This document shows, in pieces, positions 1-9,721 of a DNA stretch of 64,000 nucleotides. Below the pieces are notes generated by a model, which saw only the letters and a list, made by a program, of their open reading frames with translations, did not search any database and was not told where the DNA came from. The DNA lies in the NCBI GenBank assembly GCA_016722445.1, contig JADKIZ010000007.1, positions 62,001 to 126,000 of the forward strand, in the 5' to 3' direction. The DNA is from Flavobacteriales bacterium (GTDB lineage: Bacteria > Bacteroidota > Bacteroidia > Flavobacteriales_D > Sanyastnellaceae). Every line of letters starts with the position of its first letter. Within the stretch, counting starts at the first letter, position 1. Both the position numbers and the translations under genes were made by a program.

Positions 1-2095
1 CGTGTAAATGGCGAAACCTTTTTCGATGTAGGTGTGAAATACAAAGGCAATAGTTCTTACAATCAGAACAATGATAAAAATCCCCTTCACGTCAACCTGG
101 ATTATGTGAATGAAGACCAACACTACGATCATTACACAGATCTGAAACTGGGTACCAATTATCAGGATCCTTCTTGCGTCAGGGAAGTGCTTTCCTATGA
201 TATTTTGAGGAAATACATGGATGCTCCTTTGAGCAATTACATGAACGTCTACATCAATAATCAGTTGATGGGGCTTTATACCAACGACGAATCCATCAAC
301 AAACATTTTTTAGGAGGCCATTACTATGATGCGGAAGGTGAATTTTTCAAGTGCAATCCTTCTGGTGGTGCTGGTCCTGGAGGCGGTGGATATCCTGACC
401 TCACCTGGCAAGGTACTGATAGTACGGATTATTATACGCGATATGAATTACAGTCTGAAGTTGGCTGGGCAGAATTGCTGGCTTTCATCAATACACTCAA
501 CAACAATCCTACTACCGTTGATGAAATTTTAGATGTGGACAGGGCTTTGTGGATGCTTGCATACAATAATGTACTTGTCAATCTCGACTCTTATTCTGGT
601 CAGTTCAAACAGAATTACTATTTGTACAGAGATCTCAACAACAGATGGGTTCCGACGATCTGGGATTTGAATATGAGTTTTGGTGGTTTTCGGGAAATAA
701 TTTAAGTGTCAGCAGCATGCAGAATATGACGCCGTTGTTTCCAATGACGCCAATCATCCGCTTATTCAGAAGTTATTGGCGATACCACAATTTCAAAAAA
801 TGTATATCGCCCACATGCGAACCATTACAAATGAAAATTTTGCCAATGGTGAATATTTGGTCAAAGCCAATGAACTGATGGATGTGATTGACGCTTCTGT
901 GAACTCTGATCCAAATGGTTTTTATACCTATACCCAATTTCAGAATAGTCTTACGACAAATATTTCCGGAGGAGGTGGTGGACCAGGTGGTGGACAATCC
1001 ACGCCGGGTATTCAAGTGTTGATGGATGCCAGAAATACATACTTGCAATCGACTACACAATTTGCACAAACACCTCCGGTTATTTCCAATGTGTTGCCTT
1101 CTTCTTCGACACCTGCTTATGGTAGCGAAGTATTTGTCACAGCTACGGTTAGCAATGCGACGGATGTTTATTTGGGCTATCGCCTCAATCATATTTTGAG
1201 GTTTTATCGTTATGAAATGTTCGACGATGGTCAACACAATGATGGTTCTGCTGGTGATGGCGTTTATGGCGCTTCATTTACCATGAATGGCAATACGGCA
1301 GAATATTATATTTATGCTGAAAATGCCAATGCTGGAGTGTTTTCTCCAGAGCGAGCTGAACACGAGTTTTATACACTTCAAATCACAGCTTCAAACCTGA
1401 TAGCCGGATCCGTTGTGATCAACGAACTGCTCACTGGTAATTCTGTTCAGGAAGATGAATATGGTGAATCCAATGACTGGGTAGAGTTCTACAACACCAC
1501 CAATGACGTCATCGATCTTTCTGGCGCATACCTCAGTGATGATGCACTACAATTGGATAAGTGGCAATTCTCGGCAGGAACTGTAATCCTTCCACATGAT
1601 TACCTCATCGCATGGGTGGATGATGATGAAGAACAATTGTTTATTCATACCAACTTCAACCTTGGTTCGCTTGGTGAAACTGTCATCCTGAGTGATGCCA
1701 ATCTCCAATTGATCGATCAGGTTACTTATCCGGTCATGACCGATGATGTTTCATATGGCAGGTACCCCAATGGCACTGGTCCTTGGATTTATATGGCAAC
1801 CACATTTGATGCTGAGAATAGCAGCGGCACAAACATAACCGTAAACAACCAGGCACTTTCTGGTGTCCTTCAAGTTTTCCCGAATCCATTCCAAGATATC
1901 ATTACCGTGAACTATTCGGAGGGCGGTAATCTGCAATTAGAAGTAATGGATGTATCCGGTAGAACAATCGAACGCGCGAGCATATCAACTGCTAAAAAAA
2001 CCCTCAATACTAGCAAATGGAGCAGCGGAGCATATATTCTCCGCTTCACTGATGAAGATGGTTTTTCCGCATCAGTACGTGTGATCAAACAATAA
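1..2095 (+). CDS. CotH-family secreted protein with T9SS type A sorting domain (5' end outside window, two frameshifts)
   Basis: The reading frame is open from base 1, so the true start lies upstream. The N-terminal part (VGVKYKGNSSY, then a WDLNMSFGGF motif) matches the CotH spore-coat kinase-like family, including its glycine-rich GGGPGGG-type loops near 360-390 and 970-1005. A lamin-tail-like segment (VVINELL, DWVEFYN) follows at about 1415-1790. The end (FPNPF, then SGAYILRFTDEDG) is a type A T9SS sorting domain. Two frameshifts break the gene. One lies at the T4 run 687-690 and one at the T3 run 738-740; adding one T at each restores a continuous family-like sequence. CotH proteins have a protein-kinase-like fold and can phosphorylate secreted partners; activity here is inferred only. 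The gene is convergent with the next one across a repeat region. Confidence 0.85.
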
Positions 2096-2210
2096 CCAAA
2101 ATCATGCAGCAACATCATCTGACACGTAATCGCACTTGTCATAAATCTTCGCTGCGCGTTGTATTCTAGTACTCCAAATCCACATCATTCAACAACTACA
2201 CACCTGCGAA

Positions 2211-2235
2211 GTCGGGACACCGAAGGTGTCCCGAC
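2211..2235. repeat. Perfect 11-bp inverted repeat (hairpin)
   Basis: Arms GTCGGGACACC and GGTGTCCCGAC flank a GAA loop. It sits between two convergent genes and is not followed by a T run, so it resembles a REP-like palindrome more than an intrinsic terminator. Confidence 0.6.
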
Positions 2236-2260
2236 CAATGCCCCCTTAAACATCGTCATT

Positions 2261-2281
2261 CCTCTTCGCGCAGCGAAGAGG
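2261..2281. repeat. Perfect 9-bp inverted repeat at the edge of the tandem array
   Basis: Arms CCTCTTCGC and GCGAAGAGG are separated by GCA. The right arm is the same GCGAAGAGG that closes each 98-bp tandem unit, so this palindrome may be the ancestral end of the array. Confidence 0.55.
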
Positions 2282-3162
2282 AACCTACAATCACCTTGTC
2301 ATTTCTGAACTTAACTGATCAAGCAGCGATCCGACCATTTCATTCGCTGCGTTGTCATATCACTTCCCTCGCGAAGAGGAACCTACAATCACCTTGTCAT
2401 TTCTGAACTTAACTGATCAAGCAGCGATCCGACCATTTCATTCGCTGCGTTGTCATATCACTTCCCTCGCGAAGAGGAACCTACAATCACCTTGTCGTTT
2501 CTGAAGTTAACTGATCAAGCAGCGATCCGACCATTTCATTCGCTGCGTTGTCATATCACTTCCCTCGCGAAGAGGAACCTACAATCACCTTGTCGTTTCT
2601 GAACTTAACTGATCAAGCAGCGATCCGACCATTTCATTCGCTGCGTTGTCATATCACTTCCCTCGCGAAGAGGAACCTACAATCACCTTGTCATTTCTGA
2701 ACTTAACTGATCAAGCAGCGATCCGACCATTTCATTCGCTGCGTTGTCATATCACTTCCCTCGCGAAGAGGAACCTACAATCACCTTGTCGTTTCTGAAG
2801 TTAACTTATCAGGACGCTATCCGACCATATCGCTCGCTGCGTCTTCATATCACTTCCCTCGCGAAGAGGAACCTACAATCACCTTGTCATTTCTGAACTT
2901 AACTGATCAAGCAGCGATCCGACCATTTCATTCGCTGCGTTGTCATATCACTTCCCTCGCGAAGAGGAACCTACAATCACCTTGTCGTTTCTGAAGTTAA
3001 CTGATCAAGCAGCGATCCGACCATTTCATTCGCTGCGTTGTCATATCACTTCCCTCGCGAAGAGGAACCTACAATCAACTTGTCGTTTCTGAAGTTAACT
3101 TATCAGGACGCTTTCTGACCATATCGCTCGCTGCGTTGTCATATCACTTCCCTCGCGAAAAG
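2281..3162. repeat. Nine tandem copies of a 98-bp repeat
   Basis: The motif gaacctacaatca recurs at 2281, 2379, 2477, 2575, 2673, 2771, 2869, 2967 and 3065, exactly 98 bp apart. A degenerate tenth start is at 3163. Most units differ at only two positions (catttctgaac versus cgtttctgaag). Units 6 and 9 form a more divergent class carrying cttatcaggacgct. Ninety-eight is not a multiple of three and no reading frame crosses the array, so it is non-coding. It fills the gap between the stops of two convergent genes. A role in DNA structure or transcript ends is possible but not shown. Confidence 0.93.
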
Positions 3163-3190
3163 GTATCCATTCATCTTAAACAAAGTCCAA

Positions 3191-5008
3191 TTATTTATTC
3201 AATTGACATTGTCCCATCATCACTTGATTTTCGGAGTATGCTTGAATGAAGTACAAACCGTCAGCCAGATCTGAAAGATCCAATATTTTGGTGTTGTAAA
3301 GTGTTTTACAAAGTCTGCCTGTCACATCGATCACCGCAATCTGTTCCACTGAACGCATGGTATGAAGTCTTACGATACCATTGGTTGGATTAGGTGAAAG
3401 TGTGAGTGAAGAGAATTCTGTTTCGTGAATAGAAGATTCACAATTTTCAAGAAGTGATTTGCCATCGAGATTCCAAAGTGGATCAATGGGAATGCAAAAC
3501 CAACTGATGGCTGTTACGGCATTGTCTTCTTCTTTGGGTGTATTCGCATAATCTTTTACAGCGAAAATTTCCTGTTGGCTGGTCCAATCGAGCGTGGCAT
3601 TCAAAGTGGCATGAACACTGGCAGGACCGGTATCTGTTAAAGTGAGATTGTTCTCAGTGGAACAAGGCCAATTGGCCGTCAAAGAGCTAAAATTGGGATG
3701 TCCGCTATTGAGGGGTGTTGTAGCCCACTGAGTCAATACTTCCTGCTCGATCACTTCATTCCAAACACGAATGTCTCTGAAGTATCCATCGAAATTGACC
3801 CCATAATTCATCGTGCCATCCTGATTGATCACCAGCGGTAGGCCGGAATCAATATTTCCTATTCCGGAAATATCTGAGAGTCCTACCAATGCACCATTTT
3901 CATATGCCTTCATATAACCATCACGATCAAAACTGACGGCAAGATGTGTCCAGTTCGCGTTGATATGTCCGCCTTGAATATCTGCTCGTGCCGAACCATC
4001 GCCAATGTTTACTTTCCAGAATTGGCCGCTTTGACCAGAAATGACAAAACCCGGATTCATACCGCTATTCCAGTCTTTATTTGAAATAAAGGATGGATCA
4101 GCACTGAAACCAACATCGGTTTTTACCCAGAATTCAATGGTGAAATCTTGGGAGCTACCGAATGCAAAAGGAGTTTGATCATCGGGTTGGGCGTATTCTC
4201 CTTCTTCAAAATGTGCGGTACTGGTGGTTATGTTAGTACTGATCAAAGGTGCGCTGATCTCAACTGCCGGAATATTCTGATTGTAGCATGTGATGAACGA
4301 TGTGCGTTCTTCTAAACTTCCCAATCCATGACCAGACAAATTACCACCATGATCTGTGGTGACCATAATCAGCCAGTCTTCTGAATTGTAATTTGGCCGG
4401 GAGCTGAGTGCCGCAAGGATTTCTTCGATATATCCATCTGTTGTTTCGATACTACTTAAGTATTCCGGAATACTTATATCGAAGCCATATTGATGTCCTG
4501 CGTGATCTACATCATCGAAGGCGATGAACAGTACATCAGGATTTTCATTTTGAAGAATACTCACTCCTTCATTTTTCACCTCAAGATCCGTAGCTACAGT
4601 GATTTCATAATCCGGATTTTGATTGATGGTGCTATTGATTGGGCCCCAATGAACCACACTGTAGGTCTGCAATGCGCTGTTGTAATTTTCAATTCTAGTG
4701 AGAAAATCCGGGAATTCATTGAAGTTGGTAGTGCTGAATGAATTGTCGGTGACCAGATGTTTGTTGTGTTTCACTCCGGTGAGCATCGTGCTCCATCCAT
4801 TGCCACTCCACGTGGGGTAGAGGGTGAGACATTCTTTCGAATGCACGCCTTGCGAAATAAGCATGTCGAGTGTGGGACAAACAGCAACATCTATTGCTTC
4901 ATTCCTGCAGCCATCGATGCCAATGAACAACAGTTTTTTAGTTTGGGAAAGTAATTCTTGTTGAAAGGAACTGAAGAGCAGGAGCAGGGAAAGCAAAGGT
5001 TTGATCAT
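3191..5008 (-). CDS. Secreted alkaline phosphatase / nucleotide phosphodiesterase-family protein with LamG and T9SS type A domains
   Basis: The 605-residue product starts with a signal peptide (about 1-21). The next roughly 230 residues match the type I phosphodiesterase / nucleotide pyrophosphatase fold. Visible metal and catalytic motifs are GIDGCR (Asp32), LYPTWSGNGWSTMLTG (nucleophile Thr66 or Ser68), DDVDHAGH and TTDHGG. A concanavalin-like LamG segment (EFWVKTD, WTHLAVSFDRDGYMKAYENG) follows at about 265-440. The end (LSPNPTNGIVRLH, LADGLYFIQAYS) is a T9SS type A sorting domain. It probably hydrolyses phosphate or sulfate esters at the cell surface, the LamG part perhaps binding glycan. 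The substrate cannot be read from sequence. A TACTTCG element upstream on the minus strand is a weak promoter match. Confidence 0.85.
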   Translation of the reverse strand: MIKPLLSLLLLFSSFQQELLSQTKKLLFIGIDGCRNEAIDVAVCPTLDMLISQGVHSKECLTLYPTWSGNGWSTMLTGVKHNKHLVTDNSFSTTNFNEFPDFLTRIENYNSALQTYSVVHWGPINSTINQNPDYEITVATDLEVKNEGVSILQNENPDVLFIAFDDVDHAGHQYGFDISIPEYLSSIETTDGYIEEILAALSSRPNYNSEDWLIMVTTDHGGNLSGHGLGSLEERTSFITCYNQNIPAVEISAPLISTNITTSTAHFEEGEYAQPDDQTPFAFGSSQDFTIEFWVKTDVGFSADPSFISNKDWNSGMNPGFVISGQSGQFWKVNIGDGSARADIQGGHINANWTHLAVSFDRDGYMKAYENGALVGLSDISGIGNIDSGLPLVINQDGTMNYGVNFDGYFRDIRVWNEVIEQEVLTQWATTPLNSGHPNFSSLTANWPCSTENNLTLTDTGPASVHATLNATLDWTSQQEIFAVKDYANTPKEEDNAVTAISWFCIPIDPLWNLDGKSLLENCESSIHETEFSSLTLSPNPTNGIVRLHTMRSVEQIAVIDVTGRLCKTLYNTKILDLSDLADGLYFIQAYSENQVMMGQCQLNK

Positions 5009-5208
5009 CTGTATATGATTTTTTTTATCGAAGTAAAAATAGTTAAAGCGATGTATTTCTATTCGAATATGAGATAGTGCTCTTTCAGGATAAAGTTTGC
5101 ACTGTTCAGGCGGCTACCTTATTTTAAGGCTTGCACAGGCTTGTAGTTTTGATCGCAAGAAGATAAATCAATCGTGATTTAGCAATCAATACATCAATAT
5201 GAATCGTT

Positions 5209-5670
5209 ATGATAAATACGGCAACAAAAATGACCACGGTAGCAATGTTTATGTCTCTCATAGCTTTGTCCACCGGATGCAAGAAGGATCAATCCTCTTC
5301 GAACTCTGTGCAAAGTACAGAACAAAATAATCTTCAAAGTGGGGAATGGCGAGTGACACGATTTATTGATTCTGACAATGATGAAACAACACGTTATGTC
5401 GGATACATCTTTTCATTTGATGCCGGAAATCAGTTATCGGTGATGAGTAGTCAAAATTCATATCAGGGGAGTTGGAGTGTTGGGCAGGATAACAGCAATG
5501 ATGATTCATCCAATGACCTACATTTTAATTTGAATGTGAATACTACAGGTGAGTTTGCGGATATCAATGACGATTGGCATATCTTGACTCAAACAGCCAA
5601 TAAAATCGAGCTTGAAGATGTGAGTGGAGGTAACGGGGGCACTGATTATCTAACTTTTGAACGAAATTAG
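5209..5670 (+). CDS. Small lipocalin-like lipoprotein, hypothetical
   Basis: The 153-residue product has a lipoprotein signal ending in the lipobox LSTGC (Cys24), followed by KKD. The mature part has a pattern seen in small Bacteroidota lipocalin-like lipoproteins: GEWRVTRFID near the start, then YQGSWSV, LHFNLN, DWHILTQTANKIEL and LTFER, which look like alternating beta strands. ATG at 5209 was chosen; an ATG seven codons later would also keep the signal. It stands alone, with the stop 12 bp from that of a convergent gene. Function is unknown; outer-membrane anchoring is inferred from the lipobox. Confidence 0.75.
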   Translation: MINTATKMTTVAMFMSLIALSTGCKKDQSSSNSVQSTEQNNLQSGEWRVTRFIDSDNDETTRYVGYIFSFDAGNQLSVMSSQNSYQGSWSVGQDNSNDDSSNDLHFNLNVNTTGEFADINDDWHILTQTANKIELEDVSGGNGGTDYLTFERN

Positions 5671-5682
5671 GAATGGAGTTCA

Positions 5683-6351
5683 TCAAGAACAAAACGGAAT
5701 ACTGAAATTGACCCGAATATGAAACGTAGATCTGTCATGTCGTAGATCATGACGAAATTCTCGTTCTGAAATGGTATGAAATATTTCTTGTTGATCGATG
5801 CATTCCCATCGGTAACCATAACCTAGACTGACATCAAAATACCAACATGGCTTACCAAATTTGTATCCTAGTGAGCCTCCTGCATCAAAAAAATGCGAAT
5901 GCTGTTGCACAATGTCATTGTCTTCGTCGAGATATAAATCCTCTGATTGGATTTTTCGAATTCCGGATTTATGCCAACCTGCGATGTAAAAACGGTTCCA
6001 TGTATTCTTCGAATTGAACATATACCTTCTAAGCTCAACAGTGAAGTAGTTTTTTCTGTCAGTCTGGCCGTATTCAACGTAATCTTCTGGTTTGGGTTGA
6101 TTGTAAAATTCACGTTCATGCCGCCAGCGAAGGTGTACAATATCAGTTACAAGACTGTACTTCCGACCAAAAGGCCATTCGGCACCGAATGCGAGCGATC
6201 CAACCCATTCATCTTCTATGATGACGAAACCAAGCGCTTTTAATCGGATTTCTATTGGTGTAATCGGTTTTCTAGTTGAATCCACATCAACAGAGGCTTC
6301 AAGCATTTTTGAAGCAATGATCATCAGCAGCAATGGAAGTAGTTTCAACAT
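5683..6351 (-). CDS. Predicted exported beta-barrel-like protein, hypothetical
   Basis: The 222-residue product has an N-terminal hydrophobic signal (MLKLLPLLLMIIASKM). The rest has alternating aromatic and polar segments such as GSLAFGAEWPFGRKYSL, NYFTVELRRYMF, GGSLGYKFGKPCWYFDVSLGYGYRW and a final STFHIRVNFSIPF. That pattern is typical of small outer-membrane barrels of the DUF3575 kind. I do not recognise a specific family. It is convergent with the small lipoprotein gene and divergent from the PhnA-type gene. Confidence 0.7.
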   Translation of the reverse strand: MLKLLPLLLMIIASKMLEASVDVDSTRKPITPIEIRLKALGFVIIEDEWVGSLAFGAEWPFGRKYSLVTDIVHLRWRHEREFYNQPKPEDYVEYGQTDRKNYFTVELRRYMFNSKNTWNRFYIAGWHKSGIRKIQSEDLYLDEDNDIVQQHSHFFDAGGSLGYKFGKPCWYFDVSLGYGYRWECIDQQEIFHTISEREFRHDLRHDRSTFHIRVNFSIPFCS

Positions 6352-6516
6352 GTTTTTATGTGTACGGCAGTTTTACACATGTCGCGAAGTAAAGAAATGA
6401 TCAATTATGTTTCAAACATGTTTTCATGTTATTCTTTTTATGAGTATGAGTCTTTGTATGGTGCATTCGGTTCATCCTTCCAATTACGTACTTTCGCGGC
6501 CTTAATTAAACAAACA

Positions 6517-7095
6517 ATGAGTCTGGAAAAGGAACTACAGGGTCGCGCGAACAACGCTTGTGAACTCTGCACATCTGCAAATGCATTGAGTACTTATGCG
6601 GTACCACCACATGGTGGAAGTGGATTGAATGATGCCATCCTCATTTGCGAAACTTGTAAATCGCAAATAGAGAAAAGAGCAGAACTTGATTCCAATCACT
6701 GGCAATGCCTCAATACGAGCATGTGGAATGAAGTTCCGGCTGTGCAAGTTGTTGCATGGAGAATGTTGAACCGTCTCAAAAATGAAACTTGGGCTGCCGA
6801 TGCTCTTGATATGATGTACCTCGCTGAAGACTCTCTTGAATGGGCAAAAGAAACCAATGACCATTTGGATACCGGTGGTTCAGATTTTCATCGTGATGTC
6901 AATGGACAAATTCTTCAAAATGGTGATACTGTTGTCTTGGTGAAAATGCTCGACGTGAAAGGTTCTTCTCTTTCATTGAAAGTTGGAACTGTTGTGAAAA
7001 ACATCAGACTTGTAGCCGATAATACTGAACACATCGAAGGTCGGGTTGAAAATCAACAGGTGGTAATTATCACGAAGTATTTGAAGAAGGGGTAG
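6517..7095 (+). CDS. PhnA-domain zinc-ribbon protein
   Basis: The start is ATG 6517 (MSLEKELQGRANN). The frame is open further upstream, but that part reads as non-coding and a TACTTTCG promoter-like element lies in it at about 6489. The N-terminal half carries two CxxC pairs (CELC and CETC) typical of the PhnA/YjdM zinc ribbon. The C-terminal PhnA domain follows (DFHRDVNGQILQNGDTVVLVKMLDVKGSS, KVGTVVKNIRL, then IEGRVENQQVVIITKYLKK). At 192 residues it matches the longer Bacteroidota form. Despite its name the family is not directly involved in phosphonate breakdown, and its role is poorly known. Confidence 0.9.
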   Translation: MSLEKELQGRANNACELCTSANALSTYAVPPHGGSGLNDAILICETCKSQIEKRAELDSNHWQCLNTSMWNEVPAVQVVAWRMLNRLKNETWAADALDMMYLAEDSLEWAKETNDHLDTGGSDFHRDVNGQILQNGDTVVLVKMLDVKGSSLSLKVGTVVKNIRLVADNTEHIEGRVENQQVVIITKYLKKG

Positions 7096-7442
7096 GAATA
7101 CCTTCAATTTCATTTCGGTGATGGTTTCGATGTGACTGCTTCATGGCTATGATCAGTAGGTCTAGATCACATATGGCCGAAAGGGTCAACTCAATAGGAA
7201 AAAAACAGATGTGTGTCATCCCGATTCAAAAGAACCCGGGAAATGCCTCTGATTATGTTTACGAAAGCAAACTTCTAAATTCGTTCCGCTGCTGTCCAAT
7301 TTTAAATGGGCTAGTTTTTGGCAAATTGAATTTCCCTGAATTAATTTACTGGATAAGGCTTGTATCCCGTACAAATAAAAATATTTGAAAGTTTTTTCCT
7401 AACCTTTACGAATTCGTTCGTCCTTAGGATAAAATGTTCAAT
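7096..7442. other. Intergenic region, no supported gene
   Basis: An 81-codon frame (7143-7388) is present, but its composition (Arg/Ser/Cys-rich, no domain) looks random. Upstream of 7443 a TTTG at about 7382 and TAACCTTTAC at about 7400 could form a weak promoter for the following operon. Nothing else was recognised. Confidence 0.4.
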
Positions 7443-8276
7443 ATGAAAGTCATCTCTTACTTCAAAGTGTGCATCATTGCAGCGTTCATGCTCGTTTTTT
7501 CATCTTGGGTGAACGGTCAAAGTGCTTTTAAGACCATTCCTTTTGGTGAAAAATCCAATTGGTCTGGAGCCATCTATGTTGGGTTAAATTCATTTCATTC
7601 GAAGGGTATTCCTCAAAGTAGAAATGAAATCAATTATCTCTACAGTCACCCTGGTAAGGAAATCTCGGGTAATCAGGAAAGCGGCACAGATGGCCTGTGT
7701 TATGAAGCGCATGTGAACTATGGTTTATTGCCGGGTAGTCGCTTAGGTTTTTTAGTACAGGCTTATCGGGATGACGATGAATTTTTCAATCGAAGTGATC
7801 AAGGTGCTAATGCATCGCAGATCATGGTCGACTCTATGCAAGCTGTCGTGATCAGTAATATGCAATCCTATGTAAACCTGGGCTTCGAGTGGAATCAATT
7901 CCTTTACACATCGCCATCAACGCGACATGCCTTTACAGCGAATCTCGCGGCGGGTATCTCACTCAACCGCACACCCGATCGAACTGAATTTGATTATTAC
8001 GATGAGGATCATTTTGTGGCCTACGATACCATCGGGACCAATGTCTGGAGACTTGTTTCGACAGATTTTAAGAATGGTTACTTTCTGCATCCATCATTGA
8101 CATATCAATTGAAATTGGGACGAAAAAACTTCTTCCATGTGAATGTGGGTCCAGTCTTTCAGTGGCATAGCACCGCAGGTCAACTGAAGATCCTTGGAGA
8201 AAATTCTTCCGGTGAAACAGACCGGGTGAACTATCGACTCAGTGCTATTCAAATCAAAATCGGTTATGGTTTTTAA
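7443..8276 (+). CDS. Predicted outer-membrane protein, first gene of a sigma-factor operon
   Basis: Translation from ATG 7443 gives MKVISYFKVCIIAAFMLVFSSWVNGQ, a signal peptide cut after about residue 25; an ATG three codons upstream is less likely. The mature part has barrel-like strands (SGAIYVGLNSFHS, LGFLVQAYRDDDEF, SYVNLGFEWNQFLY, FTANLAAGISLN, FFHVNVGPVFQWH, AIQIKIGYGF) and ends in an aromatic residue, as usual for outer-membrane barrels. No specific family was recognised. The next gene starts 12 bp downstream, so co-transcription with 8289, the sigma factor and 9708 is likely. Confidence 0.75.
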   Translation: MKVISYFKVCIIAAFMLVFSSWVNGQSAFKTIPFGEKSNWSGAIYVGLNSFHSKGIPQSRNEINYLYSHPGKEISGNQESGTDGLCYEAHVNYGLLPGSRLGFLVQAYRDDDEFFNRSDQGANASQIMVDSMQAVVISNMQSYVNLGFEWNQFLYTSPSTRHAFTANLAAGISLNRTPDRTEFDYYDEDHFVAYDTIGTNVWRLVSTDFKNGYFLHPSLTYQLKLGRKNFFHVNVGPVFQWHSTAGQLKILGENSSGETDRVNYRLSAIQIKIGYGF

Positions 8277-8288
8277 TTGTTGTCTATC

Positions 8289-9158
8289 ATGAAAAAGTAC
8301 ATCCCATTTGTTATATTGATACTTTCACTTTGTGCGAAAAGTAATTTCGCGCAGGTTCTCCGCGATCAAGATTTGATCACTTTGAAAAATGGCTATCAAT
8401 ACCTCGGTTTTGTCGTTGAACAACAGCCGGGTAAAATGATCAGAATATACAGGCCGTTGGAAAATGATACAGTGAATGTGCCACTGCAGGATATCGAAAA
8501 GCTTTCGAAAATCCTCGTTCAAAATTTCTCTGAGAAGAAAGTTGAACCTGATGATTCCATTGTGATTGGAAGGTTCAACAACAAGAATCATGTCTTTCAG
8601 TTTATGCTGGCTTATCAATTGCGCGACGTGGAAAAACACGCCAGAAGAGGATTCGGTATTTCTTATTTGCGAAGTTTCAGAAATGTTTACCAGTGTGGAA
8701 TTTCTGCGACGTTGTTTTCAAGACAAAACCCTGGACTTGTTTTGGCGGATGCCGAAGGTCATGCCCAAGTGCAAGATTTTTCACTCCTGCAACATCAGTG
8801 GTTATTGGAGAATAAAATCCGTTTAACGTCACAACCTCAACACAGAAGATTCACCATGTTGTTTGCGCTGAATGCTGGTTATGTTGGTGATATGTCGCGA
8901 TTGAATATGGAGCATACGGCCGTCGAGAATGATGCAGAATATGAGAGATACCGCGGCGGTTTTATGCTGCAAACTGGTCTGGATTTTAAAATAAATCCGG
9001 ATAATAATTCAGGGTTCATCATTCAGCCGGGATATTGTTTCTTCCCACAACATGTGGAACTCTACAGTGCTACAAAGGGAACAACTGACGCCACCTACCT
9101 GGGCTTTCGAAGACAAGTGAATCACCTGTTTTCATTAAAGTTTTCGTACTTCTTCTGA
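8289..9158 (+). CDS. Exported protein with probable C-terminal barrel, hypothetical
   Basis: The start is ATG 8289 (MKKYIPFVILILSLCAKSNFAQ), a clear signal peptide; a TTG 12 bases earlier would also be in frame. Residues about 27-75 (DLITLKNGYQYLGFVVEQQPGK, RIYRP, VPLQDIEKL) form a short domain that recurs in Bacteroidota envelope proteins. The rest has barrel-like strands and ends FSLKFSYFF, consistent with an outer-membrane terminal strand. It lies 12 bp after the upstream barrel gene and 11 bp before the sigma factor. Its role is unknown; it may be a target or a sensor partner of the sigma system. Confidence 0.75.
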   Translation: MKKYIPFVILILSLCAKSNFAQVLRDQDLITLKNGYQYLGFVVEQQPGKMIRIYRPLENDTVNVPLQDIEKLSKILVQNFSEKKVEPDDSIVIGRFNNKNHVFQFMLAYQLRDVEKHARRGFGISYLRSFRNVYQCGISATLFSRQNPGLVLADAEGHAQVQDFSLLQHQWLLENKIRLTSQPQHRRFTMLFALNAGYVGDMSRLNMEHTAVENDAEYERYRGGFMLQTGLDFKINPDNNSGFIIQPGYCFFPQHVELYSATKGTTDATYLGFRRQVNHLFSLKFSYFF

Positions 9159-9169
9159 CCTGATTTTTT

Positions 9170-9721
9170 GTGATTCAATTAACGATCGACAAGGAACTCA
9201 TTGACCGATGCCGGGCGCGTGATGCCCGTGCACAGGAGTCCTTGTATCGTTTGTGTTATCCTGTTTTCATGAAAATATGTCTGCGTTATGCCAATGGATA
9301 TGATGATGCCGCCAACATTTTGCAGGAATCATTCATCAAGATTTTCATGAAACTTCATTCTTATCAGGAAAGTGGAGATGTGGTGGGATGGATGAAAAGA
9401 ATTGTAGTCAACTCTGCCATTGACCATGTGAGGAAAGAAAAGACACGTTCTACCGTGAGTATGGCCAAAGCAATCGATGTGAAAGAAGAAGAAGTTGCTG
9501 AGGAAAATTTTGTGATAGACGAAAATCAGTTGCTCGCACTGATTCGCTAATTACCGGAAACGCAGTCTCTTGTTTTCAACCTGTTTGTGATGGAAAACTA
9601 TTCCCATCAGGAAATTGCGGAGAGACTCGACATGACAGTGGCTTCATCCAAATGGTATTTGTTTGATGCCAGAAAAATTTTGCAAAAAAGAATATCCGTC
9701 TATGTAAATGAAAGAAGATAA
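9170..9721 (+). CDS. Sigma-70 family (ECF-like) RNA polymerase sigma factor with an in-frame TAA
   Basis: A GTG start at 9170 opens region 2 (LYRLCYPVFMKICLRYANGYDDAANILQESFIKIF, then GWMKRIVVNSAIDHVRKEK). The frame stops at TAA 9548-9550 but continues in the same frame as LPETQSLVFNLFVMENYSHQEIAERLDM, a complete region 4 helix-turn-helix, to the stop at 9719-9721. Family members read RQLPE or similar here, so a single CAA-to-TAA change would explain the stop. Full length would be 183 residues, normal for ECF sigma factors. The stop overlaps the start of the 9708 gene by 14 bp. Whether the nonsense codon is real cannot be told from one sequence. Confidence 0.88.

Noticed and set aside
2281..3162. 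CRISPR array interpretation of the direct repeats
   Set aside because: Units are contiguous 98-bp copies with no unique spacers of 30-40 bp and no cas genes nearby.
7143..7388. 81-codon open frame between the PhnA-type gene and the 7443 operon
   Set aside because: No domain, no signal, random-looking composition and no promoter or coupling to neighbours.
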